Below, piece after piece: positions 26,590 through 35,838 of a stretch of 64,000 nt of DNA. The position numbers were made by a program, and so were the translations under genes. The notes under the pieces are model-generated. The model did no database searches and was not told where the DNA came from. It saw only the letters and a program-made list of their open reading frames with translations. Source of the DNA: CAWKMN01 sp963850765. Its GTDB lineage: Bacteria; Chloroflexota; Anaerolineae; Aggregatilineales; Aggregatilineaceae. The DNA is taken from positions 307,411 to 371,410 of the forward strand of contig CAWKMN010000002.1 in the NCBI GenBank assembly GCA_963850765.1. The letters run 5' to 3'. The first letter of the stretch is position 1. The number at the start of each line of letters is the position of its first letter.

Positions 26590-27807
26590 TTATTTCCCCG
26601 CCAGCACTTGCAGCGTGTGAGCCGCCGGTTTGGGCGACCTATCGGCGTGCCACAGGCCGTAATGGTGGCGGACGTCGTCCAGGCTGGCGCATGGCTCCGG
26701 CCAGCAGGTGACATTCACCGGAAAATCGTACATGGTCCACACCAGCCAGCCGGCCAGCCCGTCCCCTTCGGCGTCGCGCACCGCGCCCCGCAGATACTCG
26801 GCCTGATCCGCTTCGTCCGAGTCGAACGTGCTGAATCCAAACGCGGTCAGCAGCAGGGGTTTCGTAGTATAGGCGCGCAGTTCGGCCACACGCACGCGCA
26901 GCGAGGGTTCATCCCCGAAATGCTGGAAGCTGACAAAATCCACGAGCGGGATCGTGCTCTCGGAGTCGCTGGACCAGCCTGCGGTGATCAGGTGATTCGG
27001 GTCGATCTGGCGGACGGCGGCGGCGGTGCGGGACAGCCAGTCGAGCACCTGCGCCCGCTCGAACGGGGCAGGGGAGTCATCAAGAGGCGTGTAGTCCGCA
27101 TCGCCCGCATCGCGCAGATCCCAGGCCAGCACGGCCGGTTCGTCGCGGTAGCGCGTGACGATAAACGCTGTCTTCGCCAGATTCTCATCCCCGCCGGCAT
27201 AGATCGGCTGGGCGCGCAGATCGGGCAGGTGATTGAGGACGAGGATCAGACGGAAGCCATGCGCGCCCGCCAGCCGGATCACGGCATCCAGCCAGTTAAA
27301 CGCGGCGGGATCGGGTACGGCTCCGTGGCCGGGACAGGTGAACAGCGGCGCATGCTCAATAAACAGGCGCAGGGTATTGACGTGGGCGTGGCGCAGCGCG
27401 GCGAAGTCCTGCTCGATAACGGCCAGATCGGAGCCGGAGAAGCGCTGCCAGGGTGAGCGCGCCGGGTAATAGTTGATTCCGCGCGCGAGGAATCGGTCCT
27501 TGCCGTTCAGAAAGCCGATGCTGCTCAAGGTGATCAGCCGGCCGCTGCCAGGATGGTAGACCGGCATGGTACGCAAAAGCTGCGCCACGTCATCATCGGT
27601 GCACGGGCGCTCGTCCGGCGTGGCCGTGATCAGATCGCGCGCGGGCGTCGGGAACGGCGACGGCGTGGGCCGCGCAGGCTGGCGGGTGATGGCCTGCAAT
27701 CCCAATTCGGCGGGCGGGGCCGGGTCCGAGAGCGGGCCGCACGCTGGTACGAATGACAAGACGATGATAATGGGTATGATGCGCGACCAAGAGGTTTTCA
27801 TGCGCAT
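26590..27807 (-). CDS. GH5-like TIM-barrel lipoprotein, possibly non-catalytic
   Basis: From ATG 27805-27807 (MRMKTSWSRIIPIIIVLSFVPAC) the product is a lipoprotein of ~405 residues with a proline-rich linker and a beta/alpha barrel resembling glycoside hydrolase family 5. Signs are FLARGINYYPARSPW, HVNTLRLFIEHAPLF, GFRLILVLNHLPD and WLVWTMYDFP. The segment that normally carries the acid/base glutamate (N-E-P after strand 4) reads AWDLRDAGDADY, without the asparagine-glutamate pair. So it may bind rather than cleave glycan, or use a different residue. It is encoded alone. Start choice rests on the lipobox position. Confidence 0.65.
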   Translation of the reverse strand: MRMKTSWSRIIPIIIVLSFVPACGPLSDPAPPAELGLQAITRQPARPTPSPFPTPARDLITATPDERPCTDDDVAQLLRTMPVYHPGSGRLITLSSIGFLNGKDRFLARGINYYPARSPWQRFSGSDLAVIEQDFAALRHAHVNTLRLFIEHAPLFTCPGHGAVPDPAAFNWLDAVIRLAGAHGFRLILVLNHLPDLRAQPIYAGGDENLAKTAFIVTRYRDEPAVLAWDLRDAGDADYTPLDDSPAPFERAQVLDWLSRTAAAVRQIDPNHLITAGWSSDSESTIPLVDFVSFQHFGDEPSLRVRVAELRAYTTKPLLLTAFGFSTFDSDEADQAEYLRGAVRDAEGDGLAGWLVWTMYDFPVNVTCWPEPCASLDDVRHHYGLWHADRSPKPAAHTLQVLAGK

Positions 27808-27922
27808 GAAGTGTAGCGCAAACACCGGAGGATTCAATGATTCGCCGGATCGTTGATGGGTGAACCGTATTTTGCCCTGCCCGATAGGGAAAGAGGTGGG
27901 GGGGACAGGGGCGAAAACTGCA

Positions 27923-30235
27923 TCACAGGTTCTGGCGGGTTTCGGGCAGCCACACCGTAAATGTCGTGCCCTGGCCGGGAACGCCGGTGCTCTCTACCGT
28001 CATGGTGCCCTGATGCTGGTCGATGATTTCCTGGGCGATCGCTAACCCCAGGCCGGTGCCCGATACGCCCGATCTCAGACCCACGCTGCCCCGGAAAAAG
28101 CGCGTGAAGAGCTTCTCTCGCTCGTCCGGGGCGATACCGGGCCCGGTATCCTGAATGCAAAATCCTACCCGGCCCCGATCGGATGTCTCACCCCGGCAGG
28201 TCCGCACGTGGATCTGCCCGCGGGCCGGCGTATAGAGCATGGCGTTGGTCAGCAGGATGCTGAGCACCTGCCCGATCAGGTGCCAATCGCCGGAGACCAT
28301 CGGCAGATCGGGCGTGGGTTCAAACTCCAGCGACAATTCCCGGCTGTGCGCCATCGATACGCGGTCCGAGACGTATTCCGCAACCAGTTCGTTGAGATCG
28401 ACCGGCTCAGCGTCAAATGTGATGCGGTCCTGGTCCAGCCGGGAGAGAATCAGCAGGTTCTCGATCAGCTCTTCGAGGCGGTCGGTTTCGCGGCGCAGCA
28501 CGTCCAGGTGTTCTTTGTACATCTCCGGCTGAGAGTTCAGGAGATGCTGGCGCAGCTTCAGGTTGGTGATCGGCGTGCGCAGCTCGTGCGAAACGTTGGA
28601 TACAAACCGATCCTTGGCGCGGCTCAGCTCCATCAGGTGCTCATTGGCGCGTCGAAGTTCGAGCGTGCGTTCGGTCACGCGCCGTTCAAGCTCGGCGGCA
28701 TGAAAGCGAATCCGCTCGTGCAGCTGCGCCTGCTGGATCGCAATGGCCAGCTCGTTGGCGATCTCGCCCGCGATCTCGATGTGTTCGGTCGTAAAGGCAC
28801 GCGGCTGGGTCGCGCACACGCTCAGCGTGCCGATCAGCTCGTCCTGAATCAGCAGCGGCACCAGAAAGGCGGATCGTATCCCCTCCGTCTGGACAACGTC
28901 CGACCAGGACGCGGGCAGGTTGGCGCGCTCGAGATCGCTGATAATCCACTTGTCGCCTTTCCACAGCGTTTCGAGCAGATCATCCCAACCCTCCAGCGAA
29001 AAGGACAGGTTGGCGGTGGAGTGGGTTTCGCCGCTGACGTACCAGCCGAGCAGTCTGCCCTGCTGAGCGCCGTAGTCAAAGAGACTCACGGCAGCTTCCT
29101 GATAGGGGATCAGAAGGCTCATATGCCCCAGGGCGGCCTGGGCGATGGCGCGGGTTGTCTCGGCACCGAGGATCGTCTGGTCGATCTTGCGCAGGAGTTC
29201 CAGGCGGTTGGCGTAGCGTTCCAGTGCTTCGCGGCCCTGATGGCGTTCGGTAATATCGAGAAACACGACAACCCCCGCCCGGATGCTGCCATCCGCATTG
29301 TAGACCGGGGCAGCGTTGGCACTTACCCGGCGATTCTCGCCGTTTTCATGGCGGATGATGACCTCTTCACCGTTGACGACTTCGCCGCGCATGATCGCGC
29401 GTGACAGCGGAAGCTCTGCCGGGTCATAGGGGGTCACACCGTCGAGATGGTAGGTCTGCCAGCGCCTCGAATGCTCATCGACGGCGATTTCGGTCAGTCC
29501 TTCGGCGGATCCGCCTCGTATGGCCAGGGCCGCCTGGTTGACCACCCGGATCTGAACATCGGGCGCATCCGCGATGACGATCCCGGCGGGCGACTGGTCG
29601 ACGGCGGCGCGCAGGAGCGCCTGAGCGTCGGCCAGCGCGCGGGCGCTGTCCTGGGCATGGTGCAGGGTTTCGTTGACGTAGATCCTCGTCTGCTGGGTAA
29701 TGGTGGCGACGATGACAAACAACATAGAATTCACCAGCCAGCGCACCACCAGATAGGCGGAATCATAGGTGTGCAGATCGCGCGGGATGATGTCGCTCAG
29801 CGAGCCCAGCAGAATGGCAAAACTTGCCGCTACGCTGAGCGCGGTATAGCGGTTGGCTGCCTGCCGGCCCAGCAGCAGCGCGGCGAACAGGATCGGAAGC
29901 ACATAGGCACTGAGCACGGCACTGCCCACGCCATCAAAGGGGAACATGAGCAGCGTCACGAGAACCCACAGCAATGAGATCCACAGCCAACTGCTCGCCC
30001 GGACATATCCGCGCTGCACCAGGAACCAGACGCAGGTGATGAAGGTGATGGTTACGACGCCGGGGAGGATAATATGGTGTGGCCGGGGCAGGAGCAGAGC
30101 GGCTCCAACCAGATTGAGCACGGTTATCACCAGCAGCGACAGCAGCGTGACGCGAAGGACATGGGCCAGACGCGTCTTTTCATGCTCGTGGATGAAGACG
30201 GGCGATGACAGAATCGACCTGATTCGGCCCCACAT
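27923..30235 (-). CDS. Membrane PAS-GAF sensor histidine kinase
   Basis: The 770-residue protein begins with about six membrane helices (residues ~25-195), then a PAS domain (LRAAVDQSPAGIVIADAPDV to VVFLDITERHQ), a GAF domain (~360-520), a coiled coil, HisKA with SHELRTPITNLKLRQ and an HATPase_c domain with NAMLYT, DTGPGIAPDE and GTGLGLAIAQ. The stop lies next to a degenerate copy of the MITE terminus. No response regulator gene adjoins it. The N-terminal helices resemble MASE-type sensors, signal unknown. The frame is intact and the motifs indicate an active kinase. Confidence 0.9.
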   Translation of the reverse strand: MWGRIRSILSSPVFIHEHEKTRLAHVLRVTLLSLLVITVLNLVGAALLLPRPHHIILPGVVTITFITCVWFLVQRGYVRASSWLWISLLWVLVTLLMFPFDGVGSAVLSAYVLPILFAALLLGRQAANRYTALSVAASFAILLGSLSDIIPRDLHTYDSAYLVVRWLVNSMLFVIVATITQQTRIYVNETLHHAQDSARALADAQALLRAAVDQSPAGIVIADAPDVQIRVVNQAALAIRGGSAEGLTEIAVDEHSRRWQTYHLDGVTPYDPAELPLSRAIMRGEVVNGEEVIIRHENGENRRVSANAAPVYNADGSIRAGVVVFLDITERHQGREALERYANRLELLRKIDQTILGAETTRAIAQAALGHMSLLIPYQEAAVSLFDYGAQQGRLLGWYVSGETHSTANLSFSLEGWDDLLETLWKGDKWIISDLERANLPASWSDVVQTEGIRSAFLVPLLIQDELIGTLSVCATQPRAFTTEHIEIAGEIANELAIAIQQAQLHERIRFHAAELERRVTERTLELRRANEHLMELSRAKDRFVSNVSHELRTPITNLKLRQHLLNSQPEMYKEHLDVLRRETDRLEELIENLLILSRLDQDRITFDAEPVDLNELVAEYVSDRVSMAHSRELSLEFEPTPDLPMVSGDWHLIGQVLSILLTNAMLYTPARGQIHVRTCRGETSDRGRVGFCIQDTGPGIAPDEREKLFTRFFRGSVGLRSGVSGTGLGLAIAQEIIDQHQGTMTVESTGVPGQGTTFTVWLPETRQNL

Positions 30236-30356
30236 AACTTGATCTCTTTCTCCGGGTGCGTCGTTCCCCGCTCAGAACGATCAGCACTCGACTATCCGCC
30301 GTATGGCGCAGCGTTTGACTGGCTGGCATGTTGTGTCCAATGGCAAATGCTGTGTT

Positions 30357-31265
30357 CTATTCCACCACGCTGATCACCACCCCCTGCAAATCGATGCCGA
30401 CCGACCACGTGCGCGCCTCGATCCCGGCGGCCAGGAAGGCGTCGTGCATCGCCTCTTCGATGAGCTGGTGATTAAACGCGGCAAAGGCCATCATCGCGGG
30501 GCCGGCACCACACAGCGCCACGGCGGCCGCGCCTGCTTCCTGGGCGGCGCGCACCACGGCCGGATATGCCGATATCTGCTCTCGGCGGTACGGCTCGTGC
30601 AGGCGGTCATCCAGCGCGTGCTGCAGCAGCTTATAGTCGCCGTCGCGCAGCGCCTCGATCAGCAGCGCCGTGTGCCCGATGTTATAGACGACATCCGCCA
30701 TGTCGATCTTGCCGGGCAGATCCGAGCGCAGGCGGCGCTGGTAGTCAGGCAGGTTGGGCACGGCCAGCACCACGCGCATTGGCGTGATTTCGATGGCGCG
30801 ATAAAGCAAGCCGGTCGATCCGTGGCTGCAAATTCCCAGCCCGCCGCGCATGGCGGTGGCCACCGACTCCGGCTGGCCGGTCATGGCGGCGGCCATCTCG
30901 ATCAGCTTGTCGTGCGAGAACGGGCTGCCAACCAGATTATTCGCGCCGACCAGCCCGCCGACGACCATCGTCGCCCGCGCACTGAGCCCCACGTCCAGCG
31001 GGATCGCGCTGTGGGCGCGCACGGCCAATCCGACCGGGGCCTGCTCCAGCCGTTGAAACAACTTGATAGCAGCCTGCATGGCCGGGTGGTAATAATTCTC
31101 GGGCAGCAGGCCCTTTCCCTCGCCGCGCACGTCGACGGTAAGCTGATCGTCGGTGCGCAGACTCATCTCGACCACGTTCCGAAAATTGAGCGCCAACCCC
31201 AGGACGTCATAACCGGGGCCCACGTTGGTACTGACTGCCGGAACCGATACACTGACTTTGTGCAT
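30357..31265 (-). CDS. thrB: Homoserine kinase (GHMP family), divergent motif 2
   Basis: The 302-residue protein opens with VSVSVPAVSTNVGPGYDVLG, the ThrB form of GHMP motif 1, and ends with GVVISVVE after the C-terminal motif CGAGPAMMAFA, typical of homoserine kinase. It would phosphorylate L-homoserine in threonine synthesis. Motif 2, normally P-x3-G-L-G-S-S-A for the ATP phosphate loop, reads PLDVGLSARATMVVGG, with the Gly-Ser-Ser replaced by Ser-Ala-Arg. The rest is intact, and I retain the assignment. It stands alone, without thrC or hom in the window. Confidence 0.82.
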   Translation of the reverse strand: MHKVSVSVPAVSTNVGPGYDVLGLALNFRNVVEMSLRTDDQLTVDVRGEGKGLLPENYYHPAMQAAIKLFQRLEQAPVGLAVRAHSAIPLDVGLSARATMVVGGLVGANNLVGSPFSHDKLIEMAAAMTGQPESVATAMRGGLGICSHGSTGLLYRAIEITPMRVVLAVPNLPDYQRRLRSDLPGKIDMADVVYNIGHTALLIEALRDGDYKLLQHALDDRLHEPYRREQISAYPAVVRAAQEAGAAAVALCGAGPAMMAFAAFNHQLIEEAMHDAFLAAGIEARTWSVGIDLQGVVISVVE

Positions 31266-31685
31266 TCGAGTTTGCCACCCAGCAACGGGCCAGGATTGCC
31301 CTGACCCCGGAATCTCAATGTATCTTTATGGTAGACGTAGTGAGAGTGAAACGCAAATGGGGTTTACCCCTCGCCAGATACGCTGTCCCGAAAATGATGA
31401 GGCATTCGTACGGGCGGGCATGGAGATCGGCCCGGTTGCGCGAAATTTACCTGTGCGACTTGGTCGCACCGGGAGCCCGCAGGAATGCTCCGCTGCGAAA
31501 TCGCAAACCTGATCACGTATGGGATCGGGCACAAGTTACGCTCTTTGCTATCCTAATCCCGGATCGACCACGAACAGGAGGCGAAAATGGGCGTTGGAAA
31601 CTCGATGCACGAGCTTATAATAGGTACAGGTGCGTCTTGGCCCTTCATTACGCTGAAGTCCCGGTACAGAGGATGAGTTAGGTCT
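31266..31685. other. 420-base region without a convincing gene
   Basis: Between thrB and the luciferase-like gene the three plus frames contain only short open stretches (up to 117 codons) without ribosome sites or recognisable protein character. A run of basic, arginine-rich translation near 31330-31520 could be a decayed gene, but I see no motif. No hairpin terminator or RNA gene was recognised. Confidence 0.4.
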
Positions 31686-32669
31686 ATGTCCATTCAGCTG
31701 CCTGCTCTCGGTGTAATCTTTCATCCACGCTTTCCACCGGAAACCCTGATGGCTTATGCGCGTCGAGCCGAAGGGGCGGGTTTCAGAGAACTCTGGCTCT
31801 GGGATGACTGTTTCCTGCCGGGCGCTTTCACCTCGGCGGCGGTCGCTCTGGCAGCGACGCAACACCTCAAAGTTGGGATCGGTCTGCTGCCCGCCACGGT
31901 CTATAACCCTCTGTTTGCCGCGATGGAAATCACCACGCTGGCGCGCGCGTTTCCAGGGCGCTTCATGCCGGGGTTTGGTCATGGGATTGGCGGCTGGATG
32001 AAGCAGATCGGTGCGGCTCCACACTCATCGATGAAAACGCTCGAACAAACGGTGCGAGTCGTTCGCGCGCTGCTGCACGGGGATCGAGTGAGTGTGGATG
32101 AGCACGGCATCCATCTCGACGACGTACAGATGGAACTTATTCCACAACAGCAACCACCGCTATATATCGGTGCGATGCGGGAAAAATCCTTACAGCTGGC
32201 CGGACGATTGGCGGATGGTGCCATCCTGCCAGGGATGTCCTCCCCGGCCTATGTACGATGGGCTCGAGACCAGATGAGTTCGGTCGGGCATGAGCGGCCA
32301 CAGCAGTTCAATGCCCCCCGGGTAGTGGTCTATACGCACGCCAAAGTCCACCCGGACGGTGAGCGCGCGCGGGACGATGTGCGCCGTGAGCTCACGACCC
32401 TGTTTCCCTGGGTCGATGTGCATCTCAAGGCGCTGGGCATTCTTGAGGAAGCGCACGCCTTACACCAGGAATATGGTCCGGAAATGTCCAACCATATCCC
32501 GGACACCTGGATCAATGAATTAACCTCCGCGGGTACTCCGGAACAGGTGGCGACTTCCATTCGCAATCTGGCCGCTGCTGGCGCGGATGCCGTTATCCTG
32601 CAGCCGCTGAACGGTGATGCGGCCTGTCTTGAAGAGTATATTCGCTACCTTATGCCCCTGTTCAAGTAG
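31686..32669 (+). CDS. Luciferase-like (LLM) F420/FMN-dependent oxidoreductase
   Basis: The 327-residue protein has the bacterial-luciferase-like TIM barrel: AYARRAEGAGFRELWLWDDC near the N-terminus, HLKVGIGLLPATVYNPLFAA, the flavin-site stretch RFMPGFGHGIGGWMKQIG and RLADGAILPGMSSPAYV. In this subfamily the cofactor is usually coenzyme F420, which many Chloroflexota make, though FMN cannot be excluded. The C-terminal GTPEQVATSIRNLAAAGADA is also typical. Substrate unknown. The gene is preceded by GTTAGGTCT, a weak ribosome site, and followed by MITE copy 2. Confidence 0.85.
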   Translation: MSIQLPALGVIFHPRFPPETLMAYARRAEGAGFRELWLWDDCFLPGAFTSAAVALAATQHLKVGIGLLPATVYNPLFAAMEITTLARAFPGRFMPGFGHGIGGWMKQIGAAPHSSMKTLEQTVRVVRALLHGDRVSVDEHGIHLDDVQMELIPQQQPPLYIGAMREKSLQLAGRLADGAILPGMSSPAYVRWARDQMSSVGHERPQQFNAPRVVVYTHAKVHPDGERARDDVRRELTTLFPWVDVHLKALGILEEAHALHQEYGPEMSNHIPDTWINELTSAGTPEQVATSIRNLAAAGADAVILQPLNGDAACLEEYIRYLMPLFK

Positions 32670-32752
32670 GCTCTTGGCAGCCTGGCCTTTCCTCCTCCGG
32701 TTACGGGGAGGGGTAAACCGGCGCGAATGCAAGTAGACAACGGTCCAGAGCC

Positions 32753-32909
32753 TGTTATGCACTTTTGGCCCCTATCCCCCGGCCCCTTTCCCCACGTGGT
32801 GGAGAAAGGGGAGCTGCTCAAGTCCCTCTCCACCCTGTGGGGAGGGATTTAGGGAGGGGCTAATTCACGCGAAGAATCGCTCAAAACAGGCAACCAGAGT
32901 GCATAACAC
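32753..32909. mobile_element. MITE-like element, copy 2 (inverted relative to copy 1)
   Basis: A 157-bp element runs from TGTTATGCACT (32753-32763) to AGTGCATAACAC (32898-32909). Reading the inverse complement of copy 1, both share ACTTTTGGCCCCTATCC next to one end, GTGGGGAGGGATTTAGGG in the middle, and GAGTGCATAACAC at the other end. Copy 2 has about 50 extra bases. The right end is three bases from the stop codon of deoC. Confidence 0.75.
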
Positions 32910-32912
32910 GCT

Positions 32913-33593
32913 CTACGTGAAACGCTGGCGGGCGGCGTCAATGATCTCGACGGTGCGCGTCGCGCCTGCGCGGGTAACGCCCAGCGCCCGCACTTCGAGC
33001 AGCCGGTCCAATGTCCGCACGCCGCCGGCGGCCTTGACCTGGACATGGGCCGGGGTATGCTGGCGCATCAGCTTGAGATCCTCGTCCGTCGCGCCGCCGC
33101 TGCCGTAGCCGGTGGAGGTCTTGACCCAGTCGGCATTGAGATCGCCGCAGATCTGGCACAGCCGGATCTTCTGCTCGTCGTTGAGATAACAGTTTTCGAA
33201 AATGACCTTGACTTTCTGCCCGGCGGCGTGGGTGATCTCGATCACCGCCTGGATGTCCTGGCAGACATAGTCCCAGTCGCCGCTCAGCACTTTGCTGATG
33301 TTGACCACCATATCGAGTTCTTCGCCGCCATCGGCCAGCGCCTGCTCGGCCTCGGCTACCTTGATCGCGGTGGTGTGCCCGCCGTGCGGAAAGCCGATCG
33401 TCGTACTGGCTTTGACGGTGCTGCCCGCCAGCATCTCGGCGCAGCGCCGGAGATAGTAGGGCATGATGCAGACACTCCCCACGTCGTACTGGCGGGCGAC
33501 GAGAATGCCCTGTTCCAGATCGGGGACGGTCAGCGTCGGGTTGAGCAGCGAATGGTCGATCATCTTGGCGAGTTGTTCAACGGTTGGGGTCAT
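32913..33593 (-). CDS. deoC: Deoxyribose-phosphate aldolase
   Basis: The 226-residue TIM-barrel enzyme starts with IDHSLLNPTLTVPDLEQGI, the DeoC N-terminal signature. The Schiff-base lysine is K158 in DWVKTSTGYGSGG, and aspartate 94 (EELDMVVNI) and the segment VKAAGGVRTLDR complete the active site. It cleaves 2-deoxyribose 5-phosphate to acetaldehyde and glyceraldehyde 3-phosphate. The epimerase gene is 12 bases upstream on the same strand, so the two are probably co-transcribed. No other deo genes are nearby. The frame is intact. Confidence 0.92.
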   Translation of the reverse strand: MTPTVEQLAKMIDHSLLNPTLTVPDLEQGILVARQYDVGSVCIMPYYLRRCAEMLAGSTVKASTTIGFPHGGHTTAIKVAEAEQALADGGEELDMVVNISKVLSGDWDYVCQDIQAVIEITHAAGQKVKVIFENCYLNDEQKIRLCQICGDLNADWVKTSTGYGSGGATDEDLKLMRQHTPAHVQVKAAGGVRTLDRLLEVRALGVTRAGATRTVEIIDAARQRFT

Positions 33594-33605
33594 GGGGCAC
33601 CTTCT

Positions 33606-34640
33606 CTAATCTGAGTTGGAGCGCGACAGGATCGCGTCTTCGGTGACATAATCAAAATCCGTCGGGTCGATGGGGGAGGGGGGATTTGCGCGCTCCCACT
33701 CCACGGAGCGGCGCAGCGCCTCGTCACGCGGCACGGGTGGAATGAAATTCAGTTCATGCCGGATACGCGAGGAGTCCACGTCCAGATGCTGCTCCATGCC
33801 CGCGCGTGATTTGAGCTCTTCGGGCAGCTGGTAATCGGGAGCCGTGACGATGGAGCCTGGCCAGCCAGCCGCCCGCCCGATCTCGTGGATCCAGTCTTTT
33901 ATGGTCAGGGTGGGCATCTCGCCCAGATTATAGATCCGGCCCGCGGCGCGCGGATCGGCGGCGGCCAGGGCGATGCCGGCGGCCGCGTTCTCGACGTAAT
34001 CCCGCGTCCAGCGCCAGCGTGCGATCTGCTCGTTCATCAGGATAGCGGGGCGGCGGTCGTCCATGCGCTTAAGATAGGTGAACAGGCGGTGCTGGTAATC
34101 ACCCGGCCCGTAGATCATCGGCAGACGCAGCACCGTGCCCGGCAGATCCGGGTCGCTCATCACGGCGCGCTCGACCAGAATCTTCTCGTAGTCGTCCAAC
34201 CAGTGCCACGGATCATTAATCGTACGGGGAGTCTCCTTACGATAGGGGAACAACCGCTCGCGCAGCGGGCTGTCTTCCGTCAGCGGGACCGGATCGGACG
34301 GGCCGGGTTCCGTGCCGTTGACCCGTCCATAGGCGCGGTAGACATCCTGGCTGCTGATCGCTACCACGCGCCCGGCCAGTCCTCTGAACAGCCGCATCAC
34401 GGCGGCCGCGTCCTCCTGCGTCAGCGGGATCATATCGATGACAACTTCGGGCTGAATCGCCCGGAAGGCGGCCGCATGGTCGGCCAGCCGGTAACGGTCT
34501 CCAAAAATATGCTCGACCGCGGGCAGTCTGGCATCGCCGGGCGTGCGGTGGAACAGCCAAAGCGTATGTCCCTGGTCGTGCAAGCGGCGGACAAGCGGCG
34601 GGCCGATGAAGCGCGTTCCGCCTATAATTAAGATACGCAC
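33606..34640 (-). CDS. NAD-dependent epimerase/dehydratase (extended SDR)
   Basis: The 344-residue protein begins at GTG 34638-34640, with GGAAAGGA nine bases upstream. It has the Rossmann motif ILIIGGTRFIGPPLVRRL (GGTRFIG), and the VVAISSQDVYRAYG and LRLPMIYGPGDYQHR segments of extended SDR enzymes of the isoflavone-reductase/chloroplast-RNA-binding CSP41-like group. The usual YxxxK pair is not clear: the segment is DDYEKILVERAV. Substrate is unknown; sugar nucleotide is possible. It lies upstream of deoC and is divergent from the solute-binding protein gene. Confidence 0.78.
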   Translation of the reverse strand: MRILIIGGTRFIGPPLVRRLHDQGHTLWLFHRTPGDARLPAVEHIFGDRYRLADHAAAFRAIQPEVVIDMIPLTQEDAAAVMRLFRGLAGRVVAISSQDVYRAYGRVNGTEPGPSDPVPLTEDSPLRERLFPYRKETPRTINDPWHWLDDYEKILVERAVMSDPDLPGTVLRLPMIYGPGDYQHRLFTYLKRMDDRRPAILMNEQIARWRWTRDYVENAAAGIALAAADPRAAGRIYNLGEMPTLTIKDWIHEIGRAAGWPGSIVTAPDYQLPEELKSRAGMEQHLDVDSSRIRHELNFIPPVPRDEALRRSVEWERANPPSPIDPTDFDYVTEDAILSRSNSD

Positions 34641-34758
34641 AAGTCTATATCCTTTCCAGCGTGCCGGGCACAGCCTGGCAGACCGTGATATGATCATGAC
34701 AGGCCCCGGTTGGCTGAGGTGCTGCCGATTGTATAGAAATAACCAGGAGTACACAACT

Positions 34759-35820
34759 GTGTCGAAAAAACTGCTGCTTGCGGTTGCGGTGTTGGTAGTC
34801 GGCCTGGTGCCGCTGTTGGGGACGGCAGCCGCGCAGGATGACCGCGTCCTCGTCTGGTTCGCCACATCGCAGGACGATACGGATGCCTTCGCCGGCGCGG
34901 CGGAACGATTTGCCAGCGAACAAGGGGTGTCGGTGGACATCCAGTATATCCAGCCGGCCTTGCTCTACGAGTCGGTCGCGTCCGCATCGCAAGGCGGCAG
35001 CGCTGGCCCGGATATCATTATTGCCGACAACAGCGTGATCGAGCCGCTCGTATCGGCTGGCCTGATCGCGGCCGGCCGGGACGGCGGAACTCTTTTCCTG
35101 GCGGACCTGCTGCGCAGCCTGCCCTCGCTGATCCAGGATCGCTGCCCGGACGCGGATACGCCGGTGGAGAGCTGCCTGTGGCCGCAGACCTCGCCAACGC
35201 TGCCGATCCCGGCGCTGGACAACGATACGACGGAACGCACCGCCGATTTTCTATGCCAATCATCTCCCTGGCTGCCGTTCTGCCGCGGCGGCGAACTGGC
35301 CGGCGTGCCGGTAAGCTGGTGGTTCAACATCTATCTTGTAAACGCTTCATGGGCCGCGCAAAATGGCACGGACGTGCCCTCGACGGCGGAAGGTGTGCTC
35401 GAACTGCAGAACGAGTTCGGTCTGAGCATCCCGGAGGCGGAATCCGGCAACGTGCCGCTGGTACAGGACACCAACTCAGCGGCGGTGGTTCTGATCTCAT
35501 CGATGCTGATCGTCGAGGATCCCAACGGCGTGATGCGCAGCCTGGGGAGCTTTGGGGAAGCGGGTTATGCGGCGGTGCTCGATCTGCGGGTGGACGCGGC
35601 ATATGTCACCGCGTCGGCCACCAATCCCGATCTGGCGCGCGCCTTCGTGGATTTCCTGGCGCGCGATGTCGACCTGCAAACCGCTTTGGTGGGCAGTTCG
35701 CAGCGGCTCCCCGCATTTACGGCGGACATCCTGCGTGAGCGGAGCGACAGCGAGGCCGGGACAGCCGTCTTTCAGGCGGTGGTGACGCTGGTAGCCTACG
35801 CGAACCAGTTGTATTACTAA
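34759..35820 (+). CDS. ABC transporter extracellular solute-binding protein (orphan)
   Basis: Starting from GTG 34759 (AGGAG nine bases upstream) the product has a signal peptide (KKLLLAVAVLVVGLVPLLGTAAAQ) and a ~330-residue periplasmic-binding-protein fold of the sugar/maltose class. Clues are DDRVLVWFATSQDDTDAFAG, ASQGGSAGPDIIIADNSVIE and the C-terminal ASATNPDLARAFVDFLARD. The expected hinge region is present. There are no permease or ATPase genes on either side, so it either works with a distant transporter or serves as a sensor ligand-binding protein. Substrate not assignable. Confidence 0.78.
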   Translation: MSKKLLLAVAVLVVGLVPLLGTAAAQDDRVLVWFATSQDDTDAFAGAAERFASEQGVSVDIQYIQPALLYESVASASQGGSAGPDIIIADNSVIEPLVSAGLIAAGRDGGTLFLADLLRSLPSLIQDRCPDADTPVESCLWPQTSPTLPIPALDNDTTERTADFLCQSSPWLPFCRGGELAGVPVSWWFNIYLVNASWAAQNGTDVPSTAEGVLELQNEFGLSIPEAESGNVPLVQDTNSAAVVLISSMLIVEDPNGVMRSLGSFGEAGYAAVLDLRVDAAYVTASATNPDLARAFVDFLARDVDLQTALVGSSQRLPAFTADILRERSDSEAGTAVFQAVVTLVAYANQLYY

Positions 35821-35838
35821 TTCGCGTATTGGCGTGAT

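Noticed and set aside
31266..31685. A small gene in the thrB-LLM gap
   Set aside because: Open frames up to 117 codons lack a ribosome site, conserved motif or consistent codon use.
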